DNA from: Nymphaea colorata
Lineage: Eukaryota > Streptophyta > Magnoliopsida > Nymphaeales > Nymphaeaceae
Assembly (NCBI RefSeq): GCF_008831285.2
Contig: NC_045151.1
Location: 9,114,571 to 9,178,570 of the forward strand
Direction: 5' to 3'
DNA: 64,000 bases
Shown: positions 35,781 through 47,723 of the stretch, one piece after another
How positions within the stretch are numbered: the first letter of the stretch is position 1
How the letters are laid out: each line of letters starts with the position of its first letter
The notes under the pieces: generated by a model
What the model was told of the DNA's origin: nothing
Seen by the model: only the letters and a program-made list of their open reading frames with translations
The model's database searches: none
Made by a program: the position numbers and the translations under genes

Positions 35781-38455
35781 GAAATTTCTTATGAAAACAA
35801 AAAAAAAAAGGTGGTTTTGGAATCGAATCAGCGAAGCAGATATTCGTGAATCGTCGAATCAGTTACGAATCAGCAGAAAGACATTTGAAAGTTTGTTTAT
35901 TTTTGAAAAACAAACGGTAAAATATTTTTAAAAGTGAATTTAAAACAAAAATATTCTGAAGAATTCTTAAAAATTAATTAAAAAGGACGCGTGGCACTTG
36001 GACCGGCCACCGAATCAGTTTCAACCGCCATTGTGGCAACATATAGGTTTCAAGACAATAAATTCATTTGTTTTTCATTTACCATGCCATTCATTCTTTT
36101 GACAAGTTGGATCTGTGTCTGTTTGATCATGAACCCGATCATACGTTTGCACATGAAGTGGGATTAGTTCCCAGAATTCCAGTTGATTGGGGTTCCAAAA
36201 TAGGTCCGGTCCAGATCCAGAATAGCTAAATGTATCAGAGCTTAGGCTAGAACCCAATTTAATCCAGTAAACAATTGTGAAATCCTTAAACAGATCTGAC
36301 CCATTTGCACCGGATCCACAGTTTAGGTAAGGGGTCCATTACAGGACGGTGCAAGAACCGTAGTTTAAAAGTACATCTCTTAGCCCAATAGGAAAAAAAA
36401 AAAGATTAATCTGCCTTCTTAACTAGAAATTAAAGGGCATGTACATTGGAAAGATGGAAAAACAAATGATCGAAAATCTTTATGCGATGGTAAGAAAGTA
36501 TATGGATATGAATGTATGTGTTCCATCTCAAAGGATTCTACAAGTCTTTGGGCGTGATTGGATGCACGCCTGAAACAGCGGTTTGGAACCAAAACATTGT
36601 TTTTTGGTGTTTTTTGGCTGAAAATCAAACAGAGGTTGAGGAAAAACAAGTTTCCTCAAAAACATTTTTTCTCTCTTGCGAGTGAAAAGCTTGGTTGGGG
36701 GCAAACTTTTCACTCAAAAACCAGTTTTGAGATAGCAGCACCGTCATGTAGAAGGCATGTCATCAGTTTAATTTTTATAGGTGCTACTCCATTAGACTGT
36801 AAGCGGTGTGATTGTAAAACTTTAGTTGATAGGTATATGGTACTCCAAATCTATGTGCAGCCCAAAACTGTAAGAGCAGGAAAATAAGCTTTAAATTAAC
36901 TACCATTTAGCTTTAACCAGTTTCTAAAAGCACCTTTCAAAACCCTTTTTTGTTTTGCATAATAGAACAGCAAGAAATTTAAAAGTTTATGATTTAGAAG
37001 TGAGCATCTTTTAATAAAATCGCAGGATATGACACTATGGGAAATAACGTGCATTTGTCGCTCCGTTCTGGGGTTCCTCCATTATTTGGTCAGATCTTGA
37101 TGCATTTTCGTTTGTTTTTCCAAAGATCCGCATCCGCTTTTACCCTAACTTCATTCCTGCATTTGGCAATTATCAACAAAGTGGCGTAAAGCCGTGTGAG
37201 GCCTGTTTCTGAAAATCGGTTCCTGAAAACAAAATTTTCAACTTCTTTTCTACGTCGGGGGATAAAAAAGAGGAAGAAAATGGGACTTGTAAGTAGTAAG
37301 AAACCATGTGTCGCCTCCAATACGACAAAAGAATCCCCCCTTGCAAAAGTGGGACCAATTTTAGCGTTTGGAATAGGAAAGCGAACCACGTTCCACAAGT
37401 TCTTCCGTCCAAATTGGCCGACTAAAATTAAGACCAATGAAAATCCACGAAATGCTTCTCTTAATTAAGGCATGATTAACGGATAACCTCCCTTTTATTC
37501 TCTTCAAATTAATAATATTTTATAAATGATTATATATGTAAGTGTATATCTGTATATATATACATATAATATACATATATCATTTTCTCTAAAATCACTT
37601 TTTCTCTTTATTTTTTCTTTCTTTCACTCATCCACATATTTCTTTTTCAAGACATAAAAATTTTAATTTTTAATTTGTCGACTTCATTAAAACTAAAACT
37701 CAAGTAATGACGCAATGTTGGAATTACACTTGATGGCCTATAATTCTACTATACTTTCAAAAACTTTTCTTCATTTATAATAATATTTATGACAAAATGA
37801 TGAAAAATATGCAAACATGTATAAGAAACAAAGTTGTATGTAATGATAGGAATGCTTTCATATGAATGTTATGGTAGAATGAACAATTTACTTTCCATCA
37901 TATACATTCAATGTATTCGTGCATTCATAATCACTTATGGGATTTACGAATGATTACAAGCACTTCTCCAAGAAAACTTTAGCATGATGAAATGAAGCTC
38001 CAGATATGTAGTAACCAAATTAGAGAACTTAAACCTACTGAAGATCTTAAGGAAACACTTAATAAATTCGACAAGAAAACTTCAAAACATCCACATTGGT
38101 TTTCAAAGATTTCTAAATAATATTTACAAAGATCTCTTTCAAAAGTCTCTCAAATCAAAATGATTTATTCTCCTAAATGATACTTCAAAATTTTCTCATC
38201 CAAAACTCTTTGAGATATCAATCTTCAGCATTATTTCCAGGCGCCACACTATATTTAGGGTGAACAAAATGTTTAAATAAAAAATTAAATGCATCAAGAA
38301 TAAGCATAACCCTTGGACTAGTTACCCCTGATAAAAGTGCCAGGAATGACCAATCCTTGTGTTGATGGGCGAGTGCCCTTTCCTCTCTTTTTAAAACAAA
38401 ACCTTATTTTTCTGAAGCACTCCAAAAACAAAAATAAATTTTAGCATGCAAATAG
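35781..38455. other. Uncharacterised distal part of the nested insertion
   Basis: No recognised coding domain. Overlapping frames occur on both strands at 36419-36887 and 37090-37468, but none shows a domain. GATCC/GGTCCAGATCC words at 36150-36320 recall the LTR-like sequence. The start GGGCGTGATTGGATGCACGCC near 36550 looks like a MITE terminus, but no matching right end was found. This part could be a separate insertion or gypsy LTR sequence. Confidence 0.35.
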
Positions 38456-38674
38456 AACCCATTGACTTTTATCGTGACAATCAAGCTGCCATACACATTG
38501 CGGTAAATCAGATTTTCATGAGTGAACTAAATATATTGAAATAGATTGTCATGTAATACAAGAAAAAAATCCAAAGTGAACAAGTCAAAACCAGAATTAT
38601 ATCCTCACATAACTAGATTGCTGATCTGTTCACCAAACCTTTAGGACTGAATCAATTTTCTAAAAGAGGGGCAA
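38456..38674 (+). pseudogene. Ty1/copia RNase H, second part, with polypurine tract
   Basis: This continues the Copia reading frame interrupted at 27340: IDFYRDNQAAIHIA, then KIQSEQVKTRIISSH and IADLFTKPLG, the C-terminal hallmark of Copia RNase H. Two stops are present. AAAAGAGGGG at 38662-38671 looks like the polypurine tract that primes plus-strand synthesis. Confidence 0.9.
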
Positions 38675-38950
38675 TGCCAACTGCCAAGATATGTCAAAGA
38701 TTTGAGGAAGAGCTGCCAGCTGGTCTCATGCACTATCAACATGGCAACCAAATCTGTTATGCCATATATTTTTCCTTACCAAAAAAAGAAGAATATGCTG
38801 CCTCATATATCCCCTACCGGATTTGTAAAGTCTTGTCCATATATTTATACAAGCGTCTCTCTCAAAATCAATAAAGAAAATTAATTTTTTTTTTCATTTC
38901 CTTTCTCTTTTTACCTCGGTTTCATTAATTTTAAAGCTAGGGCTACACAG
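38675..38950 (+). mobile_element. Probable 3' LTR of the interrupted Copia element
   Basis: It starts TGCCAACTGCC right after the polypurine tract. It contains a TATATTTATACA box near 38838 and AATAAAGAAAA near 38869, arranged like a plant Copia U3-R boundary. The right end is taken as the CA near 38950. No matching 5' LTR was found upstream of 24640, so the limits are approximate. Confidence 0.6.
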
Positions 38951-39427
38951 AATCCTATACGTTAATTAACTCATGAGCCACCTAGCTAGGTGTTAATGTT
39001 TGAATAATCCATCAAAATCTTTCCTAGTTACGAATGGAACTCGAAATTTAACAGCCACGACAATGTAACTTGGCAATGAAATGATCGCGAAAAATCCAAA
39101 TATTACAGTTGTGGATCAAACACCCAATTCAGATGGATATGCATGCATGGTTCCTGTTCATTGAGTTCCAACATCCAAAGCTAAGTGGTCCAAATAGGCA
39201 TGACTTAAATCATGTCAGGCTATCTGACAATATTTTGCCGCAAGGATTTTGGCTTTTCTACTCTTTTGATGGGCATGTTAGGTTTAGGCAACATTACGAT
39301 ATCAGACAGATACATAGACATACATAGTGGCTGTTGAGTCGTTACCTTTTCCCACCATATGAGCTAACATTGTCAATGGGGTAGTAATTGTCACGATTGA
39401 ACGAATGAATACCATCATCCATGTGTG

Positions 39428-39800
39428 CACTACCCAAAAAAAAAAAAGAAGTCGGCCTACACCGATGATGAGTTCACCGGCAGGAACTCACCAGTGAAAT
39501 AATCGCCGTTAAGTCACCACTGCGATAGAGAGTCTCCTATAGCGGTATAAGTATGTTCAGCGATACAGGCTTTTCACCATTATTGTTTACACCAGCGATT
39601 TCTCCCACCATTGTTTCTTCAAGTATATCATCTATACATTCGATACTGGTGAAAGAAGTCACCGATACTACTTTTTATACTGGTGACAAATTAGCCGTTA
39701 TTGGCACCACTATAGGTTTTGGAGGTGCTTTGACTAGGCCATCTACTGCAGTGATGTCTATCACCGCTGTACCCATCATCAAGGGGGAAAACCCATTTTA
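39428..39800 (+). mobile_element. Possible CACTA (En/Spm) transposon left end
   Basis: CACTACCCAAAAAAAAAAAA at 39428 fits a CACTA terminal repeat. The next 370 bp are dense in short motifs in both orientations (TCACCGGC, TCACCAGTG, TCACCACTG, ATACTGGTGA, CACCGATAC), which resembles the subterminal repeats bound by CACTA transposase. No matching right end (TAGTG) was found, so this would be a truncated or solo end. Confidence 0.5.
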
Positions 39801-40283
39801 ATGCACTGCTTTTTCCTCACCCAAAATAATGGCCTCAAGAAAAATATCACTGGATGCCTTATCACAACCAGCCCTCGCTGTCCTAGCTCCTAATTTTGTC
39901 AAACTCTAAATTATCAAATCTGTTAACAAAGATGTTTTCAAAAAATAAATAAAGAAAATGGAGTGTGCACATGTGCCTGTTGAACACATGACATCTCTAG
40001 ACAGTTCTTGTAGTCCTTCTATACGTACTTGAAGAAGAATAATGCTCCATCATTTGTAAAGATACATTTCAATTTCTTCTAACAACGTCAAAATCGGGCC
40101 CAAGGACCTTCTTTAGTTTATGATTTACCTTAACTGCACTAATGCAAGATTTGACAATGGTATTGAGCCACTTTTAGCTCCAGCACTTTGTTCGAATTTG
40201 ACCGATCACAGAATGAGGTACTAAATGGTCTGTGATGGAAACCGTTTGCATATGAAAGAATAATAATTTGAAAAATCGCTAAC

Positions 40284-40322
40284 AATAAGAAAGACTATGT
40301 ATATATAGTCTTTCTTCTTATT
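40284..40322. repeat. Short hairpin
   Basis: AAGAAAGACTAT (40287-40298) and ATAGTCTTTCTT (40305-40316) form a perfect 12-bp stem with a 6-nt loop. There is no coding context or T-tract arrangement that suggests a function. Confidence 0.7.
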
Positions 40323-41339
40323 AGTCTTTCCGTTATTGAGGTTCTCCAAGCCCATCGTTGATGCTATTCATCATTCCAATGACCAACAGAAACTTTGAAT
40401 TAATCAATAGAAACTTTGAAAGTTGAGGGGAAACAATGTCTTGCCCTGAATGGATATAATTAGAAGTTAACATCATTTATAGAAGGATGTACGAGCGTGT
40501 TTAGTTTTAATGAAACTAACTGCCTAAATCTAATTTTCAAATTGCAAAGTTAATAATTAGCATAAAAAAAGAATATTTTGTGGACGTAGTTATAAGATTT
40601 TATGAAGCTTTTAAAATCATAACACTTCAATTCGTTAAAATCATATTTACGCATCTAAAGGGATGAATCTCATATCCATGCATGTCTAAGTTCACTTGCA
40701 TGAAGGTCACATAATTTATAAGGTATATTAAAAAAAAGTCTAACTATATAGAGACCTTAACTTTAGGATAACTGAATTATAATTTTTAAAAAACTGACAA
40801 AAATGAAAAAATGTGAAAAAAACGCTTTAAAAACGCATTTTTTTCTTTTTTAACATTTTTTCAAAAAAACACGTTTTTTTTAGTTTTAAACGACTAGCTA
40901 ATTTATCATGTTTTTTTCGTGTTTTTTTGAAAAAAAAAATGTGTTTTTTTATTATATATACATATATACAGTCGTCTTACAACGGCAACACTTCGGTGAA
41001 CTCTCATGCAGTCATTGTACGACCTTTTGTGAATGTTCAATATCTCCTATCTTTCTTTTATTCTGTCCAATGGTTGATGTCTGTCAACAATAATAACAAA
41101 TTGGGGAGCAGCCATTCTTACTAGTTCTCCAAAATATCACATGTTTTTTGGTTTGTTTATATTGTATTCGACGTCTGCGTTTGATATTATGTGACATGAA
41201 GTTTATTTTGTGGAAGGAAGCTTGCCAACTTGATTTGACACGTTATTAGGCATACACTTATAAGTTGTATATGTTAAACTCTTTTATTTTCCATTTCACA
41301 AGTTTTATGATTTGAAAGTTCATATTTTCTTTCTTTCGT

Positions 41340-41868
41340 GCGCATATATAACACATCGCTTTGTAAAGTATATATATACATGACACTATATATATATATA
41401 TATATATACACACACTCTAAAGTATATTGTATGTTATGGGATATGTATATATGTTACTTACATATATATGTGAATTATATACTCTATATATCTACACATT
41501 ATTATATATGATTACACAATATATACATATCTACATAGTATATATACATACATATATACTATAATATCCGTATATGTATACTTTTATATTACTTAGACGT
41601 ATATATCATATAATACATATGTACATATGTTACATATGAATCATATATATACACATATATGTATATATATAGATATATTTTATATCAACATATGTATCCA
41701 TAGAATGGATGTTTATGTACACATATATACGTAATACATATATATGTACACGCACATATATATGTATAATATAATATACATACATAATACATATATGCAT
41801 AAGTATGTACATACATATATATGTATAACTACATATACATATATATATATATATAAACATATAGGCAC

Positions 41869-41957
<89 letters not shown>

Positions 41958-42290
41958 CATATACATAAATAATATGTTGTAGTATATATTATAGTCTATA
42001 TGTTATGTATTGTAATATATAATGTATATGTATACACATAATATTAATATATGTAATATATATTGTTATTTACATTATATAACAGTGTAAAACAGTCAGT
42101 ATATAACATATAGTGTATATATGTTTCATTATCTATATATGTTATATACTGTACACGTATATTGTTATATCTGTTATATACATTATATATTGTTATCTAA
42201 CAATATATAAAGTTATATACAGTATATAACTATATATACTGTTATATACGTTATATATTGTTGTGTATGTTATATACTATTACATATAGA
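41340..42290. repeat. TA-rich low-complexity tract with (TA)n core
   Basis: Almost 1 kb of TATA/TACATA/GTTATATA words, with an uninterrupted (AT)n of about 90 bp at 41867-41955. From about 42060 to 42290 the phrase GTTATATACxxTATATATTGTTATAT recurs irregularly, so part of it is a degenerate minisatellite. Confidence 0.9.
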
Positions 42291-42724
42291 ATATAATGCA
42301 AAATAGCATGGGGTGAGAGATACTTCTCAAACCTAAAAGAAGCCCTACAATTACTAATTTGATGTAGAAGAACTTGAGGTTACAAAAGTACGAAACATAT
42401 GTTATGATTCAGCATGGAATCATATAAACTATTTATAGAAGTTTGTTTGATAACTTATATGTCGTGTACTGAGTGCATTGCATCAATATTCAATAACCAT
42501 TGGATTGTTGTTTTAAAAATTTTTCAATGTCAAAAAATAGTTTAAAATAGTTTAAATTAATTTAAGAAATGGAAAAATACATAAATGCATGCTGGTCTTA
42601 TCAGAAACCGGCAAGATACAATATTGCCTCATATGGTCCAATGCGGAGCAATGTTAAAGCATTAAAGAATAATAAATGTATGCCGGCCTCCTTTTTTATA
42701 TAGTTAATTTAGAGTCATTAAAGA

Positions 42725-42960
42725 GTAATCACGGCACCCCCCACAACCGGATTATTGAAATTGAGATGCCCCCACAAGCTGGTTATTGAAAGTGAGACGT
42801 TCCCAATAACCTGATTCTTGAAACCAAGACCACCCCCACCCAAAACAACTCAGTTCTTCAAACCAAGATGCCTCCCACAACTCGGTTCGTGAAACCGAGA
42901 TATCCCTACAACTCGGTTCTTGAAACTGAAATGCCCTCACAATCCACAACCCGGTTCATG
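42725..42960. repeat. Degenerate minisatellite of hairpin units, about 31-35 bp
   Basis: About seven units of the type CACAACTCGGTTCTTGAAAC+CGAGATGCCCC. In the best-kept unit, CTCGGTT and AACCGAG (42881-42899) form a 7-bp stem around a 5-nt loop, so each unit can fold on its own. Units have diverged strongly. The overlapping minus-strand frame simply translates the repeat. Confidence 0.75.
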
Positions 42961-43336
42961 GCAAAATTTTGCATAGAGAAGAAGACAATGGCAAAAAACA
43001 AAATATGAAACTAAAAGTGCCTCCAAATTTTTCCAGATATCAACTATAAGTTTGAAATATAGGCCTTAAGCTTGACCCTTATAATGTGTATTCTTTAGCT
43101 TGTTTTGAGAAAATTCTCATGTGTGTCCTTTTTCATCATTTTATAAATGAAGTGAGAACTAAACTTCAAGAAAATACTTTCTTTTGCATGAGGATAACAT
43201 GAAACTATTTTTAACCAAGAATTATTGCTTTTAAGAATTTTTGCAGTTTTGCACATTGATCAAGGCACAACACACATACACACACACATGTAAATACCCT
43301 TATCAAATATATATATGTTTTGGATAGAATATTTAC

Positions 43337-43509
43337 CTAACAAAGAAAAAGGTTCAATCCCAGGAGCGAATCGGCTGACTTTAGGATGGCTGGTCAATGA
43401 TAAATTAATAAATGATAAGGCCTCCTCAAGATGATCAATAACGCTCAAAGCATGCAAAAAAAAACTGGTGTCCTGAATACTCGCTTCGCATTTGAAGCCT
43501 TGGAAAGAA
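43337..43509 (-). pseudogene. Exon-like segment, unknown protein
   Basis: On the minus strand, an open stretch (SFQGFKCEASIQDTSFF, HALSVIDHLEEALSFINLS, SHPKVSRFAPGIEPF) lies between a possible acceptor (TTCTCCAG or GTATTCAG) and a donor TTAG|GTAAAT at 43336. Composition and length fit a plant exon, but I do not recognise the family and found no partner exons. It could be a gene fragment or chance. Confidence 0.3.
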
Positions 43510-44380
43510 GCACTGGAGAAGATAATTAGAGCAATGTGCATGATTGCACTTGTGGTTGTGTGTGAACTAGAAATATACTGATTCATATATTTAATTTTTA
43601 TTATTGACAAGATATTACAAGGATTTATACACAAGAAAAGTAACTAGAGTTCTGACTTCAATGACACTCACATGGAGGGGCTATCGATGAATATAGGAAT
43701 CTGTTGGCGATGAGGGATAGCAAATCTAGTGTTTGTGATCATGCCCATTCACCGCCACATATAAGCTGAATTTTTTTGACGTTCTACACAAGAAAGCAAC
43801 TTCAACAATAGTAACCTCGGGCTCTTATGTTTCCTCTTTTTTCTTTTTTGCCCTCAAAGTTTAAACACTGAAGCATGTAATTTTAATTTCATAGGCAGAT
43901 CAATTCTTTAACTTAATTCGTTGTTAGCTTTTAGCCCGTTTTTAGATGTATCACTTAGCAAACCCAGCATCGTTTAGACCCAAGGCGGTTGTCATATCCA
44001 GCAGAATACCACATTTGAAACCCCAACTTTATAGGTGTCCACTGTATAACCTCAAATGAAGGTAAGTCAAAGGGCTTCGTCACTGCTCCTAGGAAGATCC
44101 AAGCTTCGATTTTCGTTCAAACTTGTGCCAGAAAGAAAGACGAGCCCTTTTAACTACAAATGTGAAAATGTCCTTAAATATGACCAAAATATAACGAATA
44201 AAACAAAGGGCATCTGGCATTCAAAAAATATGACCAATAAATATGTCCTTAACTAAAAATAATCCATAGCTCTAGGTATTGTAATTGACGTCCGGACCAC
44301 CATGCTGTTTTAAAAATTTCCACTTTAAAAGGACATGACAAACTTGTTAATATCTTAAATACTTCAGAACTACATCATAA
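43510..44380. other. Intergenic, nothing recognised
   Basis: AT-rich sequence. The short frames at 44056-44256 and 44394-44621 show no domain. Confidence 0.5.
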
Positions 44381-45126
44381 AGACACATGAATTATGTCTA
44401 GTTATCAACTGTTGCCATCTTCTTTCTTCTTAAAAGATGCAAAGTTTTGGACCTCCTTCCTATTATTTATGAAATCAGAAAAAGATTTATATAATAAGCA
44501 TGAATACTACGCAATAAATAATAATGTCCGCATGTACTCGTCCATACAAACTGGAACAGCTATCAGATTCACATATGCAGTTATGCACTTACAGCATCAA
44601 CACATATGCCATGTGGAATAATAAAGGGTGGGTTCATCTACTAAGGAACTAAGTTCTATGCAGAGCTTTGAAAGTATACAAGCACAATGACCCTACTTGC
44701 GTCTTGATCTGGCCTTCACCACAGCCAGGGCAGCTGCAACTTCTTCTTCAATAAGACACATGAATTATGTCTAGCTTTCAACTGCTGCCATCTTCTTTCT
44801 TCTTAACAGATGCAAAGTTTTGGACCTCCTTCCTATTATTTATGAAAGCAGAAAAAAATTTATACAATAAGCATGAATACTAAGCAGTAAATAATAATCT
44901 GTGGATGTACTCGTCCATACAAACTGGAACAGCTATCAGATTCACATGTGCAGTAATGCACTTACAGCATCAGCACATATGCCATGTGGAATAATAAAGG
45001 GTGGCTTCATATACTAAGGAACTAAGTTATATGCAGAGCTTTGAAAGTATACAAGCACAATGACCCTACTTGCATCTTGATCTGGACTTCACCAGAGCCA
45101 GGGCAGCTGCAACTTTTTCTTCAATA
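44381..45126. repeat. 373-bp tandem duplication covering a terminal exon and its 3' flank
   Basis: 44381-44753 and 44754-45126 are direct copies with about 93 percent identity by eye. Both start AGACACATGAATTATGTC(T)AG and end CTTCTTCAATAAG. On the minus strand each copy ends with the same coding tail, LIEEKVAAALALVKSRSRCK (upstream copy) and LIEEEVAAALAVVKARSRRK (downstream copy), followed by TAG. The downstream copy lacks the splice acceptor and first codons, so it should be in the 3' UTR or be unused. Confidence 0.93.
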
Positions 45127-46844
45127 AGTTTCCTGATGTGCTCTCGAAGCAAATCAGCAGCAACCGCCAAAAGTGGGAAAGAAAATGAATGAAGAATTTA
45201 AAATAGAACCGAAAGAAACACGTAGCTTTAATAAGAACAAAAATTAATGAGATCAAGAATGAAAAGAAACATAATTATTCATTATATCTGCAAAGAAACT
45301 GGAGAAGAAATTAACCTTATCAAGAAGTTGGCACTGGATTTGAGTTGTTCGCAATTCAATAAGTTGGTTCTCATTGGCATCAGTTGATCAGATGAGTTAC
45401 ATGGACAGATTCAAAGCACATCACCCTCGGATAGAATATGAGGGGCATTAGATAATTATGACACCAGCCAAAAACTAGAGGAGACATGCTAGAACTCGTA
45501 TGAGGAATCTTGGCATATTTTTCTTTTTCTTTAATTATTGCAAAAAGAAAACTTCACTGGAGTTTGATGAGCTAAACTCAACATGCTTTCGGCAGAGCAA
45601 GCATGTAAGCCACCTGGTCAAGCTTGATCACTATGTATTTAGAGCATGCTACCAATGAACACAAAATTTGAAAATAAAGCCAAAAGAATGAGAGATTCAC
45701 CTAGGCTGATCAATTTTAGTTTCTATGAGTATAATTTAACAGCATCCTGAATAGAAAATTCGACCTAGCAAAAGTAAACTTATGAGAGGAATGTTGATTA
45801 CAAAAGCAGTTTATCAATTGATACATCATGGAAACTAGATACAAGATGAGCATTACTAATACATTTGAATTTTAAATTTGAGAGAACACCGGAAGATAAG
45901 ACAATATTAATAGGCAATGCATATGTAGATATGAAAACCTTTGGACACAATATTTCCATGTTGCAAATGTGCCTTAAATTTAAAACCACGAGCAACAAAT
46001 TGAAATTATTAACACCAGCAGTGAGGATCATTTGGTGCATTAAGAAAGCAAAAGTATCACCATAGAAAGCATTACTAATTGGTTTTTACACGAGGGGAGT
46101 ACTCTTTCATGGTCTTTTTTTCTCTAGGACTTTCTGGCAAGAAGCTTGCATGAGTATCTGAAGATTGGACAAGGGTCTTTCTCATGTACTGGAAAGCACA
46201 CACACACACACACAGAGAGAGAGATGTGCTTCCTCCCATAGCCTCAATAGAACAGGTAAATGCCCTCTAAGAAAAGTTTTAATGGCAAAAAACCAAGGAA
46301 AAGTGAACAAGTACCTGAGCATCAGCACCCTTGAGAACCTGCTTCCATGGAAAAAGAAACACCGAAGCTTCTCCAAACACTAGGCTGGATACGTAAACCT
46401 ATTTCTGAAACAACTAAACATACCCAGTAATAGAACCATCAAAAGAATTTTTAATTTACAATCACAAAGACATATCAAGGCTCTGTGCTGTACTCAGTAA
46501 GCATCCTACCAGCCAATGTTCCATATCTGCATCATGATCCCCTGTTTCGAGTATTTTCCCATAAATGCGCCTTCCTAACTACAAGCATCACAAGGACATT
46601 GGATCAACAATCATGAGAGTAATTCCAAGACAGCAAGAAAAAACCCCATGCAAGAGGTACCTCCATATGAACCTCAGCTGCGTCAAGATCTTCAACTCCC
46701 AAAGCACATTTGAATAGAGAAGAAATAAGAAGACGAAGAATGAAGCATTTGGAGAGCAAAAATTGGAAGCAGAGAACGTACTGTTTTCCCATTTTTAGTG
46801 ACAAATTTTTTCTTGGCAAAAATCGGTGCTGAAATAGAACACTC
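45066..46844 (-). CDS. 3' part of an unidentified host gene with small exons
   Basis: Minus-strand segments chain with GT-AG borders and matching phases. 46778-46844 reads ECSISAPIFAKKKFVTKNGK, 46661-46695 EDLDAAEVHME, 46315-46338 VLKGADAQ, 45316-45369 NQLIELRTTQIQCQLLDK, and 45066-45140 HIRKLIEEKVAAALALVKS followed by the end and TAG. Joins after 46661, 46315 and 45316 are phase 0. The joined piece is charged and helical in character and may form a coiled coil. I do not recognise the family. No start codon or 5' exons were found between 46845 and 47330. A 5' part may lie beyond the transposons near 56.4-56.8 kb, or this is a truncated fragment. The donor at 46777 (GTTCTC) is weak. The terminal exon is tandemly duplicated downstream. 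Confidence 0.5.
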
Positions 46845-47329
46845 CTGACGGTTTCCTTTTTCTATTTCCATTACATACAAGTTAATGCCGGGAAACAACT
46901 TAAAATGGAGCCATCATCCAAGCACGGCCACCTATCAGGATGTGAGGGTAATGAAATAAAAAATTTAGGACTTTTGTAGCAGTTGGGGGAAAAGTTTTAA
47001 AACAGCTTGTTTGGTGAAAGCAACATCTGTTAAAGGAAATGGCGGTAGCCTAAGATGCAGCACAATGTAATATTGATATAGGGTTGCATTTGAGATTAAG
47101 TTCGAGATGTATCTCCGCATAATTAAGTGTCGTTCACGTGACTTAACTTGGAGCCATGATGATGGTGACTGAAACCACCTTATGACTCATTGCATTGGTT
47201 ACGTGTGAATTTACATGTTTAAACATTTACATAATATTTATGCTACAGAAACAATAAAAGTCCAGGAAAATGAGGAAGTACTACACCCTCTGACTCACTC
47301 CTCCCTCATTTATACAATTAAGTGTCTTT

Positions 47330-47723
47330 GTTGAGACCGGTCTCTTGCTTGTGCAACAACTGTTTGAATCACTTCTGAAAGATCATGCTGTTTTGTCATC
47401 CACACCTCCTATTCTATGGCATGACAACAAAATTGGAGTGCTATATCTTGTAGCGAATCCAGTTTTTTCACACCTGCACTACACATGTGAAGGTAGACTA
47501 CCCTTTTGCTAGACACCAAAGGTCATATCAAAGTGCAATTTGTAAAATCTAAATAACAATTAGTAGATGGAATGATAAAGGCGCTTGGTTCAAGAAAGAT
47601 CAAAGACCTTCGGATCAAGCTTACTGCAGTTTACCCTATGTTTAGCTTGAGGAAGCAAGTTAAGGGAAGTGTATATCGTAATCCAAAAGATTTTAGACAA
47701 ATCTCAAGTGGTTAGAGGAGGAG
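47330..47723 (+). pseudogene. Ty1/copia RNase H tail (third Copia element)
   Basis: The translation, across frameshifts, resembles Copia RNase H: LLKDHAVLSSTPPILWHDNK, VANPVFH, HIKVQFVKS, QLVDGMIKALGSRKIKDLR and KLTAVYPMFSLRKQVKGSV. The polypurine-like AGAGGAGGAGA follows near 47714. It is in plus orientation, opposite to the neighbouring Copia elements. Only the last third of pol remains. Confidence 0.8.

Larger units (their letters stand above)
27341..38455. mobile_element. 11.1-kb nested insertion in Copia, including a decayed Ty3/gypsy element
   Basis: Copia RNase H reads GIHHDKP up to 27340 and continues IDFYRDNQAAIHIA from 38461, so everything between was inserted. A 5-bp duplication with one mismatch flanks it. 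The insert starts TATCACGCC, which could be a mutated gypsy LTR start (TGTCACGCC type). It contains gag-, protease- and RT-like segments of the plant gypsy type, an LTR-like direct repeat pair, tandem arrays and a MITE. The 3' end (ending AAATAG) is not a clean CA terminus. Whether all 11.1 kb belongs to one element or to several later insertions cannot be settled here. Confidence 0.8.
38951..42724. other. Repeat-dominated stretch without host genes
   Basis: Contents: the probable CACTA end (39428-39800), a small hairpin (40284-40322), an A/T foldback-like segment (about 40794-40885, with GAAAAAATGTG and ACATTTTTTC arms) and the TA-rich tract (41340-42290). The Tyr/Ile/His-rich reading frames at 41630-41968 are artefacts of the TA repeats. 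Confidence 0.55.

Noticed and set aside
36540-36740. MITE beginning GGGCGTGATTGGATGCACGCC
   Set aside because: No matching inverted end or target duplication could be found.
37090-37468. 115- and 90-codon overlapping frames on opposite strands
   Set aside because: There is no domain, and the composition is not typical of coding sequence. They lie in insertion-derived DNA.
41630-41968. Tyr/Ile-rich reading frames on both strands
   Set aside because: They translate TA/TACATA microsatellite sequence.
43352-43366. GGTTCAATCCC as an RNA polymerase III B box
   Set aside because: No A box lies at the right distance and no tRNA fold is visible.
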